From NCBI GenBank assembly GCA_037976565.1, contig CP137682.1:3408827-3472826 (forward strand): a stretch of DNA of 64,000 nucleotides. The letters run 5' to 3'. Below are positions 1-10,880 of the stretch, one piece after another (within the stretch, counting starts at the first letter, position 1; each line of letters opens with the position of its first letter). The translations under genes were made by a program, and so were the position numbers. Under the pieces are notes generated by a model. It did not search any database. It saw only the letters and a list, made by a program, of their open reading frames with translations, and was not told where the DNA came from. This DNA is from Mesocentrotus franciscanus (Eukaryota > Echinodermata > Echinoidea > Camarodonta > Strongylocentrotidae).

Positions 1-850
1 AACATTTGCTCAAAAATATCCAGAAACCACATGTATTTTACTTAACAGCAAAATCCTTGATATGTTACACAAACACTGGCATAACAAATGCATGAGTATA
101 TGAAATTACATGATTTTACAAGTAGAACACTTTACCAATGGAATAATATTAATCTGTAATTTTGCACGCTCATCATTATGAGGTGTTAATTTGACAATTT
201 TCTTCTGTTTGCTTTATCTAAACCTTGCAACTTCCACACAGTCTTAATCCTTGGCAGCAAGATTATTTAGAATTAATTACAAATAAAAAAATCATGATTT
301 ACTGCGCAATAAAGAAATATTTCAAAAGGCACTTTTTAAAAACTTGTATCAAAGAGCACTTTTTTGAATATATAGTCACATTTCAGCTATAATTGAACTA
401 CAATATATTTTCCCTATAATATGTTTTCTGCAAATAGATTATCTCTCTTAATTCATTGGAATAAATCTCTCGAATTCCTTGCAATCGAGAAGGGGTTAGT
501 GACATTTCATTTTGATTCGTTTGGCACAATTAAACAAGATCAGTAGAGATGGTCAAATTGGCAATACACTGACACATTTTTCTTACATACAAATAAACAG
601 AAGCATTATGCAAATGCTATTCTTTCTCCTTCCTAATAAATAGTAAATATATACAGCAAAAACATTGAACATGGCAAATTTGTCATCGCTTCCTATTTAC
701 AATTTCTTTAAATATAATAAAATCCACATTAATTCCAATGAAGTCATTTTAGGAAAATGAATAAATGGAATACAAAATTTCCTTGTCATTTTGAATACAC
801 AAAAATCTGATTGTCAAACACAATATGAGTCCCATTATAACCCTCACAGC

Positions 851-852
<2 letters not shown>

Positions 853-881
<29 letters not shown>
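853..881. repeat. (TA)n microsatellite
   Basis: An uninterrupted TA dinucleotide run. Confidence 0.95.
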
Positions 882-884
<3 letters not shown>

Positions 885-2000
885 ACCTGATATGGCAACC
901 CCAACACTTCATAGTGAAATGAAAATTGACTTCTTGATATCTCTGGAGAGAATAAGAAATTAACTTTAATATGATACCTCATTCAAAGGAATTGATGGAA
1001 ATTTGACAGAGTTATTACTATTTTCTTGATTTTGATCACCGAAAGTTAATTTCAAATATTTAGAGTTTAAAGTTAAGCATTCGGTTCCATTTTCACACCA
1101 TAAAAACACACACACATTCATTCCCTTTTACTTATGAACGCCCAATATAGCCATATTTTAAATGCTTTTCTCTATCTTTTGGTACCGAATGTGTCATGGA
1201 TCAACACATAAGTGGTAAATTATGAGGGGAAATAGCAAGCGATACATCAGGACATTTTCATTCTTTTGACCACATTGCTTCAACTAATTATGCTCAAAAA
1301 GGGGGTCCATTCATAGTTACAAAAAACTAAATACAAATATTTCTTCTTCAAAACAATTTTAAGTAAATAGAATATCCCACCATTTAACAAATTTTATGCT
1401 GGTCCCTGAAGTCAAAATTTTGTGTTCGGAAGCTCCTACAGCACAATAGGATTTGTCCGAGAAGCGTTGGGTTTTGCTGTAGCAGGTCACATATAGTTAA
1501 GGTGAGGAAAATGTTTCAAGTTCTAATGATTCAAGGCTTTTGGTTCTAACATCAGTGTAAACCAGGATATAATGGAGAATCTCCAAACACGATTTTAAGC
1601 ATGTTATACTACATTATATCAATATGCCATGGTAAATATTTCATAATTCCTTCGGGAAAGAGATCAGCCTTGAAATACTATTTCAATATTTTGTTGTTCC
1701 CAGTAAACATTGCAGTTACTATTCAGCCAAAACATATTTCAATTATAGACAAAGACTATGTGGTAGGGGTATTTCAATATCACAACGATATAATGTCAAT
1801 CAAATTGGCAATGGTTTTGATGAGGATAGTAATTGAATACAATCAATTAATTACATATAACTTCATAAATTTCGAATTCATCAACAATGATGGCATTATG
1901 CCTTTTTAAAATAGAAAATAGGTTTTCTAAATATCATTACTACTATTAGTAAACTAAACCATTAAAATATAGTCAACTACCATTTCACCAATGTTGAATG

Positions 2001-2006
2001 TTTATT
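2001..2006 (-). promoter_or_regulatory. Candidate poly(A) signal AATAAA
   Basis: TTTATT on the plus strand is AATAAA on the gene strand, about 145 nt beyond the stop codon. Downstream (lower-coordinate) sequence is A/T-rich. It would give a short 3' UTR; a longer one is equally possible. Confidence 0.35.
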
Positions 2007-2148
2007 TAACAAAATCGGGAGTTAATTTCTCAATCCAAATTTTTGAACTTTGGGAAAAAGATTTAATTTAATTTAATACAACCAAATGTCAATATCGTCT
2101 GGTAAAGGGAAAGATTTTCAAGAAGGAGCAACATCAAAGAGAGAAATT

Positions 2149-4952
2149 TTAAATGACAGCAGCAGTATGTTGAGGAGGGCAGAGCAACGGCTGTCCCTTG
2201 GATAGAATGCTCTTCTTACGCTCCTCCTCTGATAGGGCCATCATGATGGAGTATGCTTGGAGCTTTGGGTGTCGTCCATTCAGACGTGACCTATTAAGAT
2301 CCCCAGACTCCTCATCTCCTCCCAGGCTGTCCGGACGGGCCGTCGATGATGCATCGTCGCCCTTGTCATCATCGCCTTGGTATTCGGACACGGACATGGC
2401 ATCGTCCGACTGCATGTCTTGCTCAGAGTCTGGTGTTCGAGGGATGATGTCGCCCACGCCGTCATGGTAAAGGTCAGTTTCCATCATGACCTTGGAAGGG
2501 TCAGAAGATTTCTGGAAGGGGAGCTTCAACTTGAGCTTTATCTCTTGTTGTTGATTCTCCTCTTCAAGACCACCCTCTTCAGAATCCCTTTCTAGATGAG
2601 CACCATCCTCTTTTTCAATGTCGTCTTTGCTCCTGTCAATGGCCATTTTTTCTTCTTGCTCTCTCAACATGAGATCCCTTCTAGCTTTCATCTCGGCTAC
2701 TCCGATGAAATTCTTGATCTCAGTAAAGTAGGCCTCATCCTTCTCGCTGAGCTCATCAGACCAATCATCACTCTTCTTCAATGGGAGTGGTCTGTCTTCA
2801 CCGTTCACCTTCTCTGGGGTCTGAGAATCTCCTGAGAAATCTTCACTCTCATGTTTCTTGAGGTGGCGGTCAAGGTTGGTCTGCTGGCCAAAGCAGCGAT
2901 CACAGAGCGGACACTTGAAAGGTTTTTCCTTGTTATGGATGTTGCGTACGTGGCGTTGAAGGTTGGAGGAGATGCTGAAGGATCGGTCACAGTATTTACA
3001 AGAGTATGGCTGCTCTCCTGTGTGAGTGCGTAGATGCCTGGTGAGGTTTGCTGATCGAGGGAAAAGTTTGCCACAGTACTTGCAAGTGTAGCGATCCTTG
3101 CTGCGGATTACCATCTTGTCAGATGGACTGGACCCTGAATACATCATGGTGCTGCTCAAAGCATATGCCTGGTGGGCAGGAAGGCCTCGAAACTTCATGA
3201 GATTCTTATTGGCAGCATAGAAATCCATCTTAGGGATGGGAGGGAAGTGAGGTAGAGGAATAGGGACAGCAGGAATCTTCTCTCCATTCTCCATCCGCTG
3301 GTATTTGTCTGGAGGGGGGCCAAGGCCATTCTGAACCCTGTACATGGGGTCCATGGTGATAGGGAGTCCTCCTGGATAGGAGAAGGCCATACTAACAGGG
3401 ATGTCTGCTGTCTTGCCAAGGAGCGAAGAAGGGATACCAAAGATGTGTGGTCTCCTCAGGTGACCTTCTTCTTTGTCTGGAAGATCCGAGGATTTGGTCT
3501 TTGGTCTAGGGACGCTCAGGTCCAAAGGTTGATCATTCAACTTCCTTTCCTCAGGCTTATGCGGTTTCAGCAGGTTCCTGGATGGGTCAAATGTTGACTC
3601 AAGTTTCTTGACCGGACAGTCTATCTTCTTGAAAGTTGGTGGTGAGTGACTGTTGCCCAACCTTGCTATGGGATCAATTTTCAGAAGACCATATCCTACA
3701 CCTGTAGGATTGGTACTGAAGTATCTATCTGCAATGGATGCGATGGCCTTGATGGGCTCACTGCTGCCATTCTTCATAAAAGGCAACTCACTTGCTGCAG
3801 GTGATGCATTTCCACATTCCTTCATTCCCCCCTCATCTGGATTTTCTTTCTTGACAAATTCAGCTACTCTCTTTGCCTTGGTGATCTCCATGTCAGCTTC
3901 ACTTTCAATATCACTGTATGAGCTGCAGTCCAGCTCACTTCCACATGGAGTGCTAACTGAGGCTTCACTCGTCACTATCTTCCCTCTCCATCTTGATCCT
4001 TCTACATAGATCCTTCCCCTCCTGGTCCCTTCCTGCACCCACTGTGTAGTGCTGTAGCCATTCCTCTGTTGACATCCCTTTTGCATTCTTGTTGGCACTC
4101 TCTGAAGCTGATGCAAGAGCAGATGGAGTAAGGTTTCCGGTCAAGAGTGAAGGGTGAGCTGCAAGGGATGGGTAGCTTAGAGGATAGGGTCCCCTGATGA
4201 CACCATTGGTGTTGCCTGAACTGGATAGAAGGTTATTCTGCATCAAGGCCTGTTGGGAGAGGTGTAGATTGGCATTCCACATCTGTGCAAGGCCAGCCTG
4301 ATAGAGGGCGCTAGATGGTGGCATTCCAAGGAGAGGGGCATTTCCACGCAAGAGGACACCAGAGCTTGGATTGTTATGGGAGGCGTTGATTGAGGTGTTG
4401 AGCTGGCTGTTGAAAACCTGAGCGTTGTGGCAAAACGGCGGTGCTTGTTCAGTGAGGTCACAGTGGAGAACGTCTGACCACACGTGGCACACTTGAGTTG
4501 GGTGCGGCAGTTTGCGTGCATCCGTTTGTGCCGACACAGGTTGGAGAACTGCGTGTAGGACTTCAAGCACACCTCGCAGGTGAATGGCTTGATGCTACTG
4601 TGGATGTGCGTGTGTTGCTTCAGACCACTTGATGTCGCAAAAGTCTTTCCACACTCCGGGCAAGGGTGGCTCCTGGCACCCTCATGCTGTGAGCGAATGT
4701 GGCGGTGCAGGTTGCTGGGATCCGAGAAGCACTTTCCACAGTTTTCGCAGGGATACATCCTGTCGCCGTAATGGGTTGCCTGGTGCTTGATCAGATCTGA
4801 TTTCCAGTGGAAGCTTCGACCGCATTCATTGCAGGAAAACTCTTCATTCTGTCTGCCTTCTATGTCTTCTTGCTTCTCATCAGAACACTCTGACATTGAA
4901 TTGGCACAACTCTCATCTGTCACTGGTTTGCTACTCTCCATCGCGGCATTGG
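2149..4952 (-). CDS. mecom: PRDM3/16 terminal exon: zinc-finger clusters, CtBP motif, C-terminus
   Basis: This 2804-bp exon starts after TTTCTCAG and ends at TAA 2149-2151. It encodes [11 protein letters not shown], then five fingers, a Pro/Ser/Asn-rich middle, [10 protein letters not shown] and YSDIESE (compare VSTPSGSDLE and DIESD in MECOM), [12 protein letters not shown] (3718-3753), PLDLS, DPMYRV, three fingers, [12 protein letters not shown] (2701-2736), an acidic low-complexity region, and [14 protein letters not shown] near the end (2221-2262; compare SQAYAMMLSLSDKE). The frame is 4952-phase down to the four-T run (plus-strand AAAA 4432-4435), then shifts until about 3967, then returns. 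The exon plus its carried base is 2805 nt, divisible by three, so the shifts cancel. With one more T, the last finger regains its expected cysteine (HRRFC). Without the extra base at 3967, the sequence reads REDSDEEASVSTP. Confidence 0.92.
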
Positions 4953-7900
4953 CTGAGAAAGACAAATAAGGAACAATGATAGCTCAATTCATTACATATA
5001 TGCCAAACTTTGCAAGAAAATGTGTAATTATGCAATGAAAACTACAGATTAATGAAAAACAAACTAGCAAATAGACTTCAAGCTCTAAAGTTTCATTTCA
5101 ATGTCACATTCAGAAATTAATTTAACTCAACTGGAAAGTGCAAAACTGAATAAGAATAGCATTATTTGCATTTCCTCTTTTGTCTATACTTCTGAAAATT
5201 CAAAATTGAGGTGGTTTTGAATGCTCGCATCACCATGAACTTATAGAATAGGAGATGGTTTTGAATGCTCGCATCACCATGAACTTATAGAATAGGAGGT
5301 GGTTTTTGATAATGTGTATAAAGGTGAGCTCATGCAAAACCTACATTATCATTATCTTCAAGCCATGATCCCATATCTTTTGCTAATACAAATATCACAC
5401 CTTACACAGAATATCAATGATCCTAACACTAGACATACAGCATGCTTGAACAAAAAGAAGGTGCAGCACGAGCCGGTAATTTGACGACGTCGATAGCACA
5501 TCTCTGGTATGGGTCCTTTGTTTTACGGCCTCCTCTGTTAGTTTATTCCATTTCAAATTTGATAATAAAGAAGGGTTAGGGCTCGTCGAGCAAACACCAT
5601 TGTTTAATCTCTGACACCTTCTATCACTTCAGAGCTCTATATCTGCTTGTTTGTTCTTAGGAATGTGTTTGCTTTAGATATGGCATGATATTAAGAAGAG
5701 CAGATGAGACACGCTCTCTCTTGACATGTGCCCGGGCACCTACCTACGCTTGTAGATCTCATTGCTATTTGATTTATAGACAGTATGTGTGTCAGGTGCT
5801 TCCCCTCATTTCTTCTTCTAGGAATCACATAAATGTGTGTGTATTTGTTTGTCTTATTCCTAAGCATGAACGCATGAAATGCATTTCATATCTTACTCTG
5901 ATATAGAAGTACATGATTTTCTTTTTCTCTATTTCATTTCTACGGAATCTTTCTAGTTCCTCCTGCACATTTCCAATTTAACCAATTACTTTATATTTCT
6001 GAAATTAATTCAGAGTTTTCACTTTTAAGACAATAAAACCCTATGCTCTCCTTTCACCTGCTGGATACAATTTAATTTTGGAATAACACACATTTTTCAT
6101 GACATGCATTTTCAATCATGAATAATTTTAATTACAATTGGTCAAATGTTATATTTTTGCTTTTACCTTTGAACTCTTGGTTGAGAGTGGAGAAGATGGC
6201 GTTTGCGTTGTTACAGGCGTACTTCTGATGCCTCCGCAAAGCAACCTTTGACCTGAATGTGCATTCACACTTGTCACACTCGTAATGCTTCTCTTCTGCA
6301 AGACAAAGAGATAATATGCAAATTGTACTCAACTTGAAAAAGCTTTAAATGGAATATGTATTTCTTTTTCTTTTTATATTTATAAAGTGCTAGAAATAAT
6401 CACCTTAGAAAGTTTGAAAATGAATTCACCTAGAATGAAATAACGCCCGTATCTTCACAATAATACTCATACAAATATTGGAGCAATTTGTTTTTTCCAG
6501 CATCAGCCTACACATACCCATCTGATTCTTATTGATTTCCAAAGTGGAAATGAAAGTATGTAGAACTTATAATTTTAGACAGCATATACTACTGATTCAC
6601 CATTATAAACTGTCTTACATATTTCCAGCTACGTAAACTATCTTTTTGGATCATACTTTGGTAGATGTTTCGAGGATTGAGCTTGCTTTCGATGTTTTAC
6701 TTTTTTACTCTCATAAAATAAAAAAAATTGGAGATGGCTAAGAAATTACCTATGATCTGTATTGGGTTTCCTTCTTGGTCAGGAAATGCTGCATCCTTGA
6801 GAACCAGTAACTCCTCACCTGTACCTATGTTATGAATGGCTTTGTAGTAGACCTGAAAAATGAAGAGAAATTACAACCAACTGCTCATGAAAGTCTTCCC
6901 TAGTACCCTTTCAGATATAAACCTAATTAAACACATGTTTTCAATAGGAAAACCAAAATATGGTGAAAAGCATATACATGTACAGAAGGGCAACAACAAT
7001 ATGCTGAAAGGACAGCAAATTTTTATATAATATTATATATGCTCTACTGGATAATTAAAAAATATAATTTGCATTGAAAACAAAACTGATGTATAGCACA
7101 TGTAAGTATTCTTCAGATAAATTTATATAGAATATGGTTGTCAGTGGTTTGACGACACCACAAATATTTTATTTTATTTATTTATTTTATTTTATTTCAT
7201 TTCCGGGAACATAAAGAGTATAACAATTAATATTATTAATCAAAAGCAAGAGATAATTACAAGAGCTCATAGGATGTGCAAAATGAAGAAAAGTGGATGA
7301 GGAGAAATGAGGAGAAATGAGATAATTTGATTAAAATGTCATTCCTTGGCAGAAATGACAGATGTTGGATAAAATACAGGGTAAATAAACATTTATCTTT
7401 AATATTCATCTGTACCACTGCCTGCAATGTAAAATAACTTCCACATGAAACGTTGCCATAAGTAGATTTTATTAGAACATTTTATTTGCCTATTCTAATT
7501 TTAGAGGGTCATAAAGTATAACACACTGATGTCTCAATTCAAGACATTTTCAAGAAAATTTAGAAATTTATAAAATGATGCAAGAATTAAGGACTTTCAC
7601 ATTTGGCGTTTATCACCACAGCTGTCATGGTTTGAGCTTAAGATGGTGGGTTGCAATTACCATATAACTTCATGCCAAGGGCAGGATACCGGTATAACAA
7701 GAACCATGTATCAGTTCTCTTTTCTTTTATTGACACTGGTAATCATGGCAACTAAATTCAATGTTCTAAAAGACAATTTGATGGAAAGAGAAATGACCAA
7801 GGTCGGCAAATAGGACCACTGCAGAACTGCTCTGTGATAAAATGAGCTTAAGTCTGTTGAATGATATTGCTGGAGGAAGATACTTCTATAGATATTACAG

Positions 7901-8485
7901 AAAAAATACTCACAGCAATCTCCAACTATCCAAATACTAAATACAAACTGAATGAAATTCTAATTAACCTCTTGACTAAAGAATTCTCTTCCCTGGTCGT
8001 TTTCATGTGCGAAAATTATATTTTTATGGTATTTTCTAAAAAAATAGACAATTTATCTTCTATTTTTTATGGATAAAATCAAAAATGGAAAGAAAAAAAA
8101 TAGACAAAGACTTTGGAACAAAAGATAGATGAAAAATATATTAAGGGTAGAAAACAGTAAAAAAAGAAACCCCATATTTTCTGTGCTGCTTTTTAACTAT
8201 TTTTTCACTAGTTTTGACTAGGGTTATTTTACGTAGGCCTCGGTACAGAAGCTATCCATTTAGTAAATGAGCGAAATAAGGTTTTTATCACAATAAAACA
8301 AGATAAACTACAGTACAAGAACAGGAATCTAAGGTCCTTTGAGCACTCACCTTTCCATCCACCTGCACTGGTACCATGTTCTGATTCTCCAGCTTGGGGG
8401 CGCTGCGCACGTACTTCATCCAGTTTCCCGTGCCTGGCTCGCTGGCATCCACCCAGCACTTCACCTTTCCAAACTCATCCACAAT
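2149..8485 (-). CDS. mecom: PRDM3/16 (MECOM/PRDM16) zinc-finger transcription regulator, 5'-partial, four exons
   Basis: Coding sequence is the join of 8485-8351, 6852-6750, 6295-6167 and 4952-2149, about 1056 residues; the N-terminus is missing. All introns are GT-AG, and the phases agree at each junction (0, then 1, then 1). Domain order is PR/SET C-terminal half, C2HC finger, five-finger cluster, PLDLS motif, three-finger cluster, acidic region and conserved tail. This matches vertebrate MECOM and PRDM16 and the Drosophila hamlet/C. elegans egl-43 family. Family members are nuclear DNA-binding regulators that bind CtBP, and the long PR-containing isoforms methylate H3K9. Non-vertebrates usually carry one gene ancestral to the PRDM3/PRDM16 pair, so I infer this is the single ortholog. 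Oddities: the second vertebrate finger is absent, the 3' part is one exon, and two compensating one-base frame disruptions lie near 4432-4435 and 3964-3970, so a literal translation stops at 4243. I read these as sequence errors because both flanks and the middle segment look coding. Confidence 0.93.
2851..3090 (-). other. C-terminal three-zinc-finger cluster (vertebrate ZF8-ZF10)
   Basis: Three C2H2 fingers, [38 protein letters not shown] and [19 protein letters not shown], are joined by TGEQP and NKEKP linkers. They are nearly identical to the vertebrate MECOM/PRDM16 second DNA-binding domain, which in vertebrate EVI1 recognises an ETS-like GGAA-containing site. Confidence 0.95.
3514..3528 (-). 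other. PLDLS CtBP-binding motif
   Basis: The codons CCT TTG GAC CTG AGC give PLDLS within [11 protein letters not shown]. Vertebrate MECOM has QDQPLDLSMGS at the equivalent place. PxDLS recruits the CtBP co-repressor. The second vertebrate motif (PFDLT type) was not seen. Confidence 0.93.
3964..3970 (-). other. Frame disruption 2 (apparent one-base insertion)
   Basis: The minus strand reads GACGAGTGAAGCC. The middle frame ends REDSDE and stops at TGA (3965-3967). The original frame resumes as [13 protein letters not shown], matching the conserved VSTPSGSDLE of MECOM. Removing one base (the T at 3967) restores continuity. It compensates disruption 1. Confidence 0.65.
4432..4435 (-). other. 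Frame disruption 1 (apparent one-base deletion)
   Basis: The minus strand reads CACCGCCGTTTTGCCAC. The upstream frame gives HRRFATT and runs to a stop at 4243-4245. The family expects HRRFC, and the +1-shifted frame reads [12 protein letters not shown] and stays open for over 150 codons. A fifth T would fix both. Homopolymer undercalling is the simplest explanation. Confidence 0.7.
4432..4839 (-). other. N-terminal zinc-finger cluster (vertebrate ZF3-ZF7)
   Basis: The five fingers in order start [60 protein letters not shown] and [15 protein letters not shown]. The first four are C2H2. The last ends LNKHRRF and needs the frame-corrected Cys to be C2HC, as in MECOM. Helix residues are close to identical to vertebrate MECOM fingers 3-7 (e.g. 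[23 protein letters not shown]), so binding to the GATA-like EVI1 site is likely conserved. That last point is inference from family knowledge. Confidence 0.92.
4953..6166 (-). other. Intron between first finger and large last exon
   Basis: This 1214-bp GT-AG phase-1 intron contains a 44-bp tandem repeat at 5212-5299. I looked for the missing second MECOM finger here and found no Cys-X2-Cys...His-X3-His frame flanked by splice sites. Confidence 0.85.
5212..5303. repeat. 44-bp tandem duplication
   Basis: Two consecutive near-identical units start TGGTTTTGAATGCTCGCATC (5212 and 5256). A partial third (TGGTTTTT) follows at about 5300. The copies are almost unmutated, so the duplication is recent. 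Confidence 0.93.
6167..6295 (-). CDS. mecom: PRDM3/16 exon: first (C2HC) zinc finger
   Basis: This 129-bp exon encodes (E)[27 protein letters not shown] and a spacer ending LNQEFK. The finger has Cys-X2-Cys and His-X5-Cys, so it is C2HC rather than C2H2, exactly as in vertebrate MECOM finger 1 (YRCEDCDQLF...HQKFPC). The acceptor is TGCAG before 6295, and the donor is AAAG|GTAAAA at 6166/6165. One G carried over the donor joins CC at 4952 to give Ala, so the frame runs directly into the large last exon. No exon for the second vertebrate finger (IQECKECDQVF type) was seen between them. Confidence 0.92.
6296..6749 (-). other. Intron within PRDM3/16 (PR end to first finger)
   Basis: This 454-bp GT-AG phase-1 intron is AT-rich. 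No other feature is seen. Confidence 0.9.
6750..6852 (-). CDS. mecom: PRDM3/16 exon: C-terminal end of PR domain
   Basis: This 103-bp exon encodes [20 protein letters not shown] and then a linker ending NPIQII. It matches vertebrate IFYRVVADIAPGEELLLFMKSE. The GEELL segment is the strongly conserved end of SET/PR domains that packs beside the cofactor site. The acceptor is TTTTTCAG upstream of 6852, and the donor is ATAG|GTAATT at 6749/6748. It enters in phase 0 and leaves one base (G), which combines with AA of the next exon to give Glu. Confidence 0.93.
6853..8350 (-). other. Intron within PR domain
   Basis: This 1498-bp GT-AG phase-0 intron contains an ATTTT-rich simple tract at about 7165-7200. 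The open frame at 7861-8076 shows no protein features. Confidence 0.9.
8351..8485 (-). CDS. mecom: PRDM3/16 exon: middle part of PR (SET-like) domain
   Basis: This 135-bp exon encodes 45 residues starting [17 protein letters not shown] and ending VPVQVDGK. It aligns with the vertebrate MECOM PR segment ILDEFYNVKFCIDASQP...LVACQINDQ. The acceptor is TCCAG just upstream of 8485 and the donor is AAG|GTGAGT at 8350/8349. Both ends are phase 0. The residues [10 protein letters not shown] correspond to the SWLKYIRFA core of the family, and QNMVP to HNLVA. An upstream exon must supply the first half of the PR domain (the GLGIWTKR...YGWE region in vertebrates), because the reading frame is open into the acceptor without a plausible start codon. 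I am confident that this is a real exon. Confidence 0.93.
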
Positions 8486-10529
8486 CTGGACATGAATAAA
8501 TGAGAAAGAAATAGATAATGATTAATTTCAAGGAAGAAATGTGACATACTATCATCTGCATAATGTAAAACCTTTACCTTTCATGACAAAAGCTTGTGCG
8601 ATTAGTGAATGAAAACCATTTAGAGGGCAAGAAACTTCGCAAATTGCCCAAATTCAGTGTGGTCTCAGTTGTGATACCATCATGTAATGGCATTTAACTT
8701 TTGAAAATCTGAACCACTCAAAGATATATCATGAATGGTGCAGCTTTTACTGTAGTAATGGAGGCTGACAATAGTCATAATAACCATAATGATGAGTATT
8801 TGTACAGCATTGTATCCATTATGCAAAATGCTCAAAGCGTCCTTTCTGCTTTATTGAATTGTAAATGTAGTACCGGTACGTGTTTAGTATTCTCCTCATC
8901 CAGCAGCAAATTTAAGTGATTGTCCTTCTGGCTTATGAAACAAACAAAACCTTGCGATGACCGCTAGTTTGACGCACTGCTATTTGAATATTAAAAGAAC
9001 AATAACGAATGTTAAGTCGTTACTTGGATGTAAGCCAATGAGATCAAATAACTCAATGAATATAGTCAGCAACATGAATGAAATCATGATAATCTGCGCA
9101 ATCGGTGAGAAATGACTCATTTGGAAGGAGGGAGAAAAGGAAAACCATTCATCCCAAAGATAACGGCAAACTTGCAGGTGAGTGGAAACAGTCAAGGATA
9201 CCTTCCATCAGATAGTCATCCAATAATAGCCAAAATCCAATGCAAAACTAAATCCTCTGACTGTTACAGTGCCTTCAGATATTCTCCACCTTTTGAGATC
9301 TAGAAGCGCACCTCAGCAGAAGCGACAGTTCCGATCACAACTAGAGTAAGCCTGTCTGCCCTGAGACAAATAAATGCTTGGTTATGATGTCTCGGGTGCA
9401 AGTTAAGCAATTAAACGGGAGGAAAAGAAACTTGGTTGACACCTGAGCATTGGTGTTTTGGATTTGTGTTATCTGAACGCACAAAAATATTTATGTTAAA
9501 TAATTTCTTGGTCTGGACAGACATCCTCTATAGAGGGACCCCCGGACCACTGATGGATTCAAGATAAGGTGCCAGTCTCCCTTTCATTGCCAAACTCTTC
9601 CTCCCAAGGGTAATACCTTGTACCCCTCCTAAATAGCCCCTCCCTAGGGCCCAATAACGTAACCCCTATAAGCATCCAGTGAAGGGATAAGGTTTTGCAC
9701 TTGAGAGGGGAGGGGGTGAGGGGTCCATATGACTCATGATCATATTCAAATTCAAATTGATTCATCTAATACAACTTTTTCTTATTCTAATTCTTTGAGC
9801 AGCAAGCATGGTGGGCTACCTACTTCTCTTAGTATGTGCATATATATATCCAATCACTCAAAATAAAAGACTTCTAATTTTCTTTACTGTCTTCCTATAT
9901 TTTGTGTCAGCACAAGTTTTCAGAGCAATCTTTTAAGTCACTTCATTGTGCAGATAATCACAATCATACACAGCAAGTATCATGATTAATGGCCAAGACA
10001 GCTCCTGGCACTACATTGATTTGCAAAGGCAACACACAGACATGTACTAAATTGCCTAACTCTATGAAACCCAACATTGAGTTAGGCAAAAACTGGGGCC
10101 TGTAACATCAATAGCAAAAGGTTGGACTGGACTGGACTGTGTACTAGCACAATACAATGGTTATTAAAAGTTAATGCAAAGTTTTTGTCATGATTCCTCC
10201 ATTAAGGTCAGCAGTGAATATAGAGATTTCTCAAACAGTTGAATTAGTATCACTTACCCATTGTTAAACATGCAAATTTGAATTTTAAATTCATATGTTT
10301 AAGGTGTTCTAAAAAATTGTAAAGGTTGGTTTTCCTGCTCGTATTTCTACTCACTACTGCAACTGGAGAGAGAAAGAGAGAGCAATCTTTGCATTGAACA
10401 GAAGTTGACACATAATATCAAGGTTTTATTACATTCTGTCTTCTTTCTCTTCTTGAATATTAATAAATGGAGATGAAAAAAGACTTCTTGCACGGGACAA
10501 ACTCACACTGTTTGACTTTGCAATAACTC
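8486..10529. other. First intron or 5' flank, proximal part
   Basis: No exon is supported. Included is a perfect 12-bp palindrome CCTCTATAGAGG near 9525. Otherwise this is AT-rich unique sequence. Confidence 0.5.
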
Positions 10530-10880
10530 CTTTGTGTGCTAAAGAAAAGACGATGTGTAAAAACGTACAGGAAAATGGCTACGGAACACGCAGAGACATG
10601 GATGAAACGACTGCCCCAATTATGAGAGCTCCTTTCACGCTATGGCTGTGATGTGATCACGTCCTGCTACATCAGTTTATTACATTTAATCATGAGACAG
10701 GAGAGAAAGGATCACGGGGAAATGATAGGAGCAATTGACGCTCCACTTTATGATATGTTTAAAAATATCTGCGGGGAATTAAGCTGGGTTTGCACACCCA
10801 TGGTGTAAAGTGTCGCCGTGTGTGTTTAAGGCGTGAAGCACGCGGCGATTCGAGGCCATGAGCACGTCTGCTTTTGTTTC
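10530..10880. promoter_or_regulatory. GC-richer island, candidate cis-regulatory DNA
   Basis: This stretch stands out from the AT-rich surroundings. It has CpG-containing segments around 10560-10680 (including GTGATCACGTCC) and 10790-10870, where GTCGCCGTGTG and CACGCGGCGAT form an imperfect inverted pair. There is no open reading frame with features. Its regulatory nature is inferred from composition only. Confidence 0.3.

Larger units (their letters stand above)
1..2148 (-). other. 3' UTR and downstream DNA
   Basis: AT-rich DNA follows the stop codon. No exon or RNA gene is seen. A (TA)n tract lies at 853-881. The open frame at 1601-1909 lacks any recognisable protein features and is considered chance. 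How far the 3' UTR extends is unknown; it may run past the window edge. Confidence 0.5.

Noticed and set aside
3975..4431. An intron removing the frame-shifted segment of the last exon
   Set aside because: No polypyrimidine tract or good acceptor precedes the frame return, the segment stays open over 150 codons in one frame, and the frame shift restores the expected finger cysteine.
5212..5303. CRISPR-like direct repeats
   Set aside because: Contiguous 44-bp duplication without spacers, in a eukaryotic intron.
2149..8485. Gene is a processed or decayed pseudogene
   Set aside because: Three introns with intact splice sites and strong domain conservation remain; only two cancelling one-base changes are seen.
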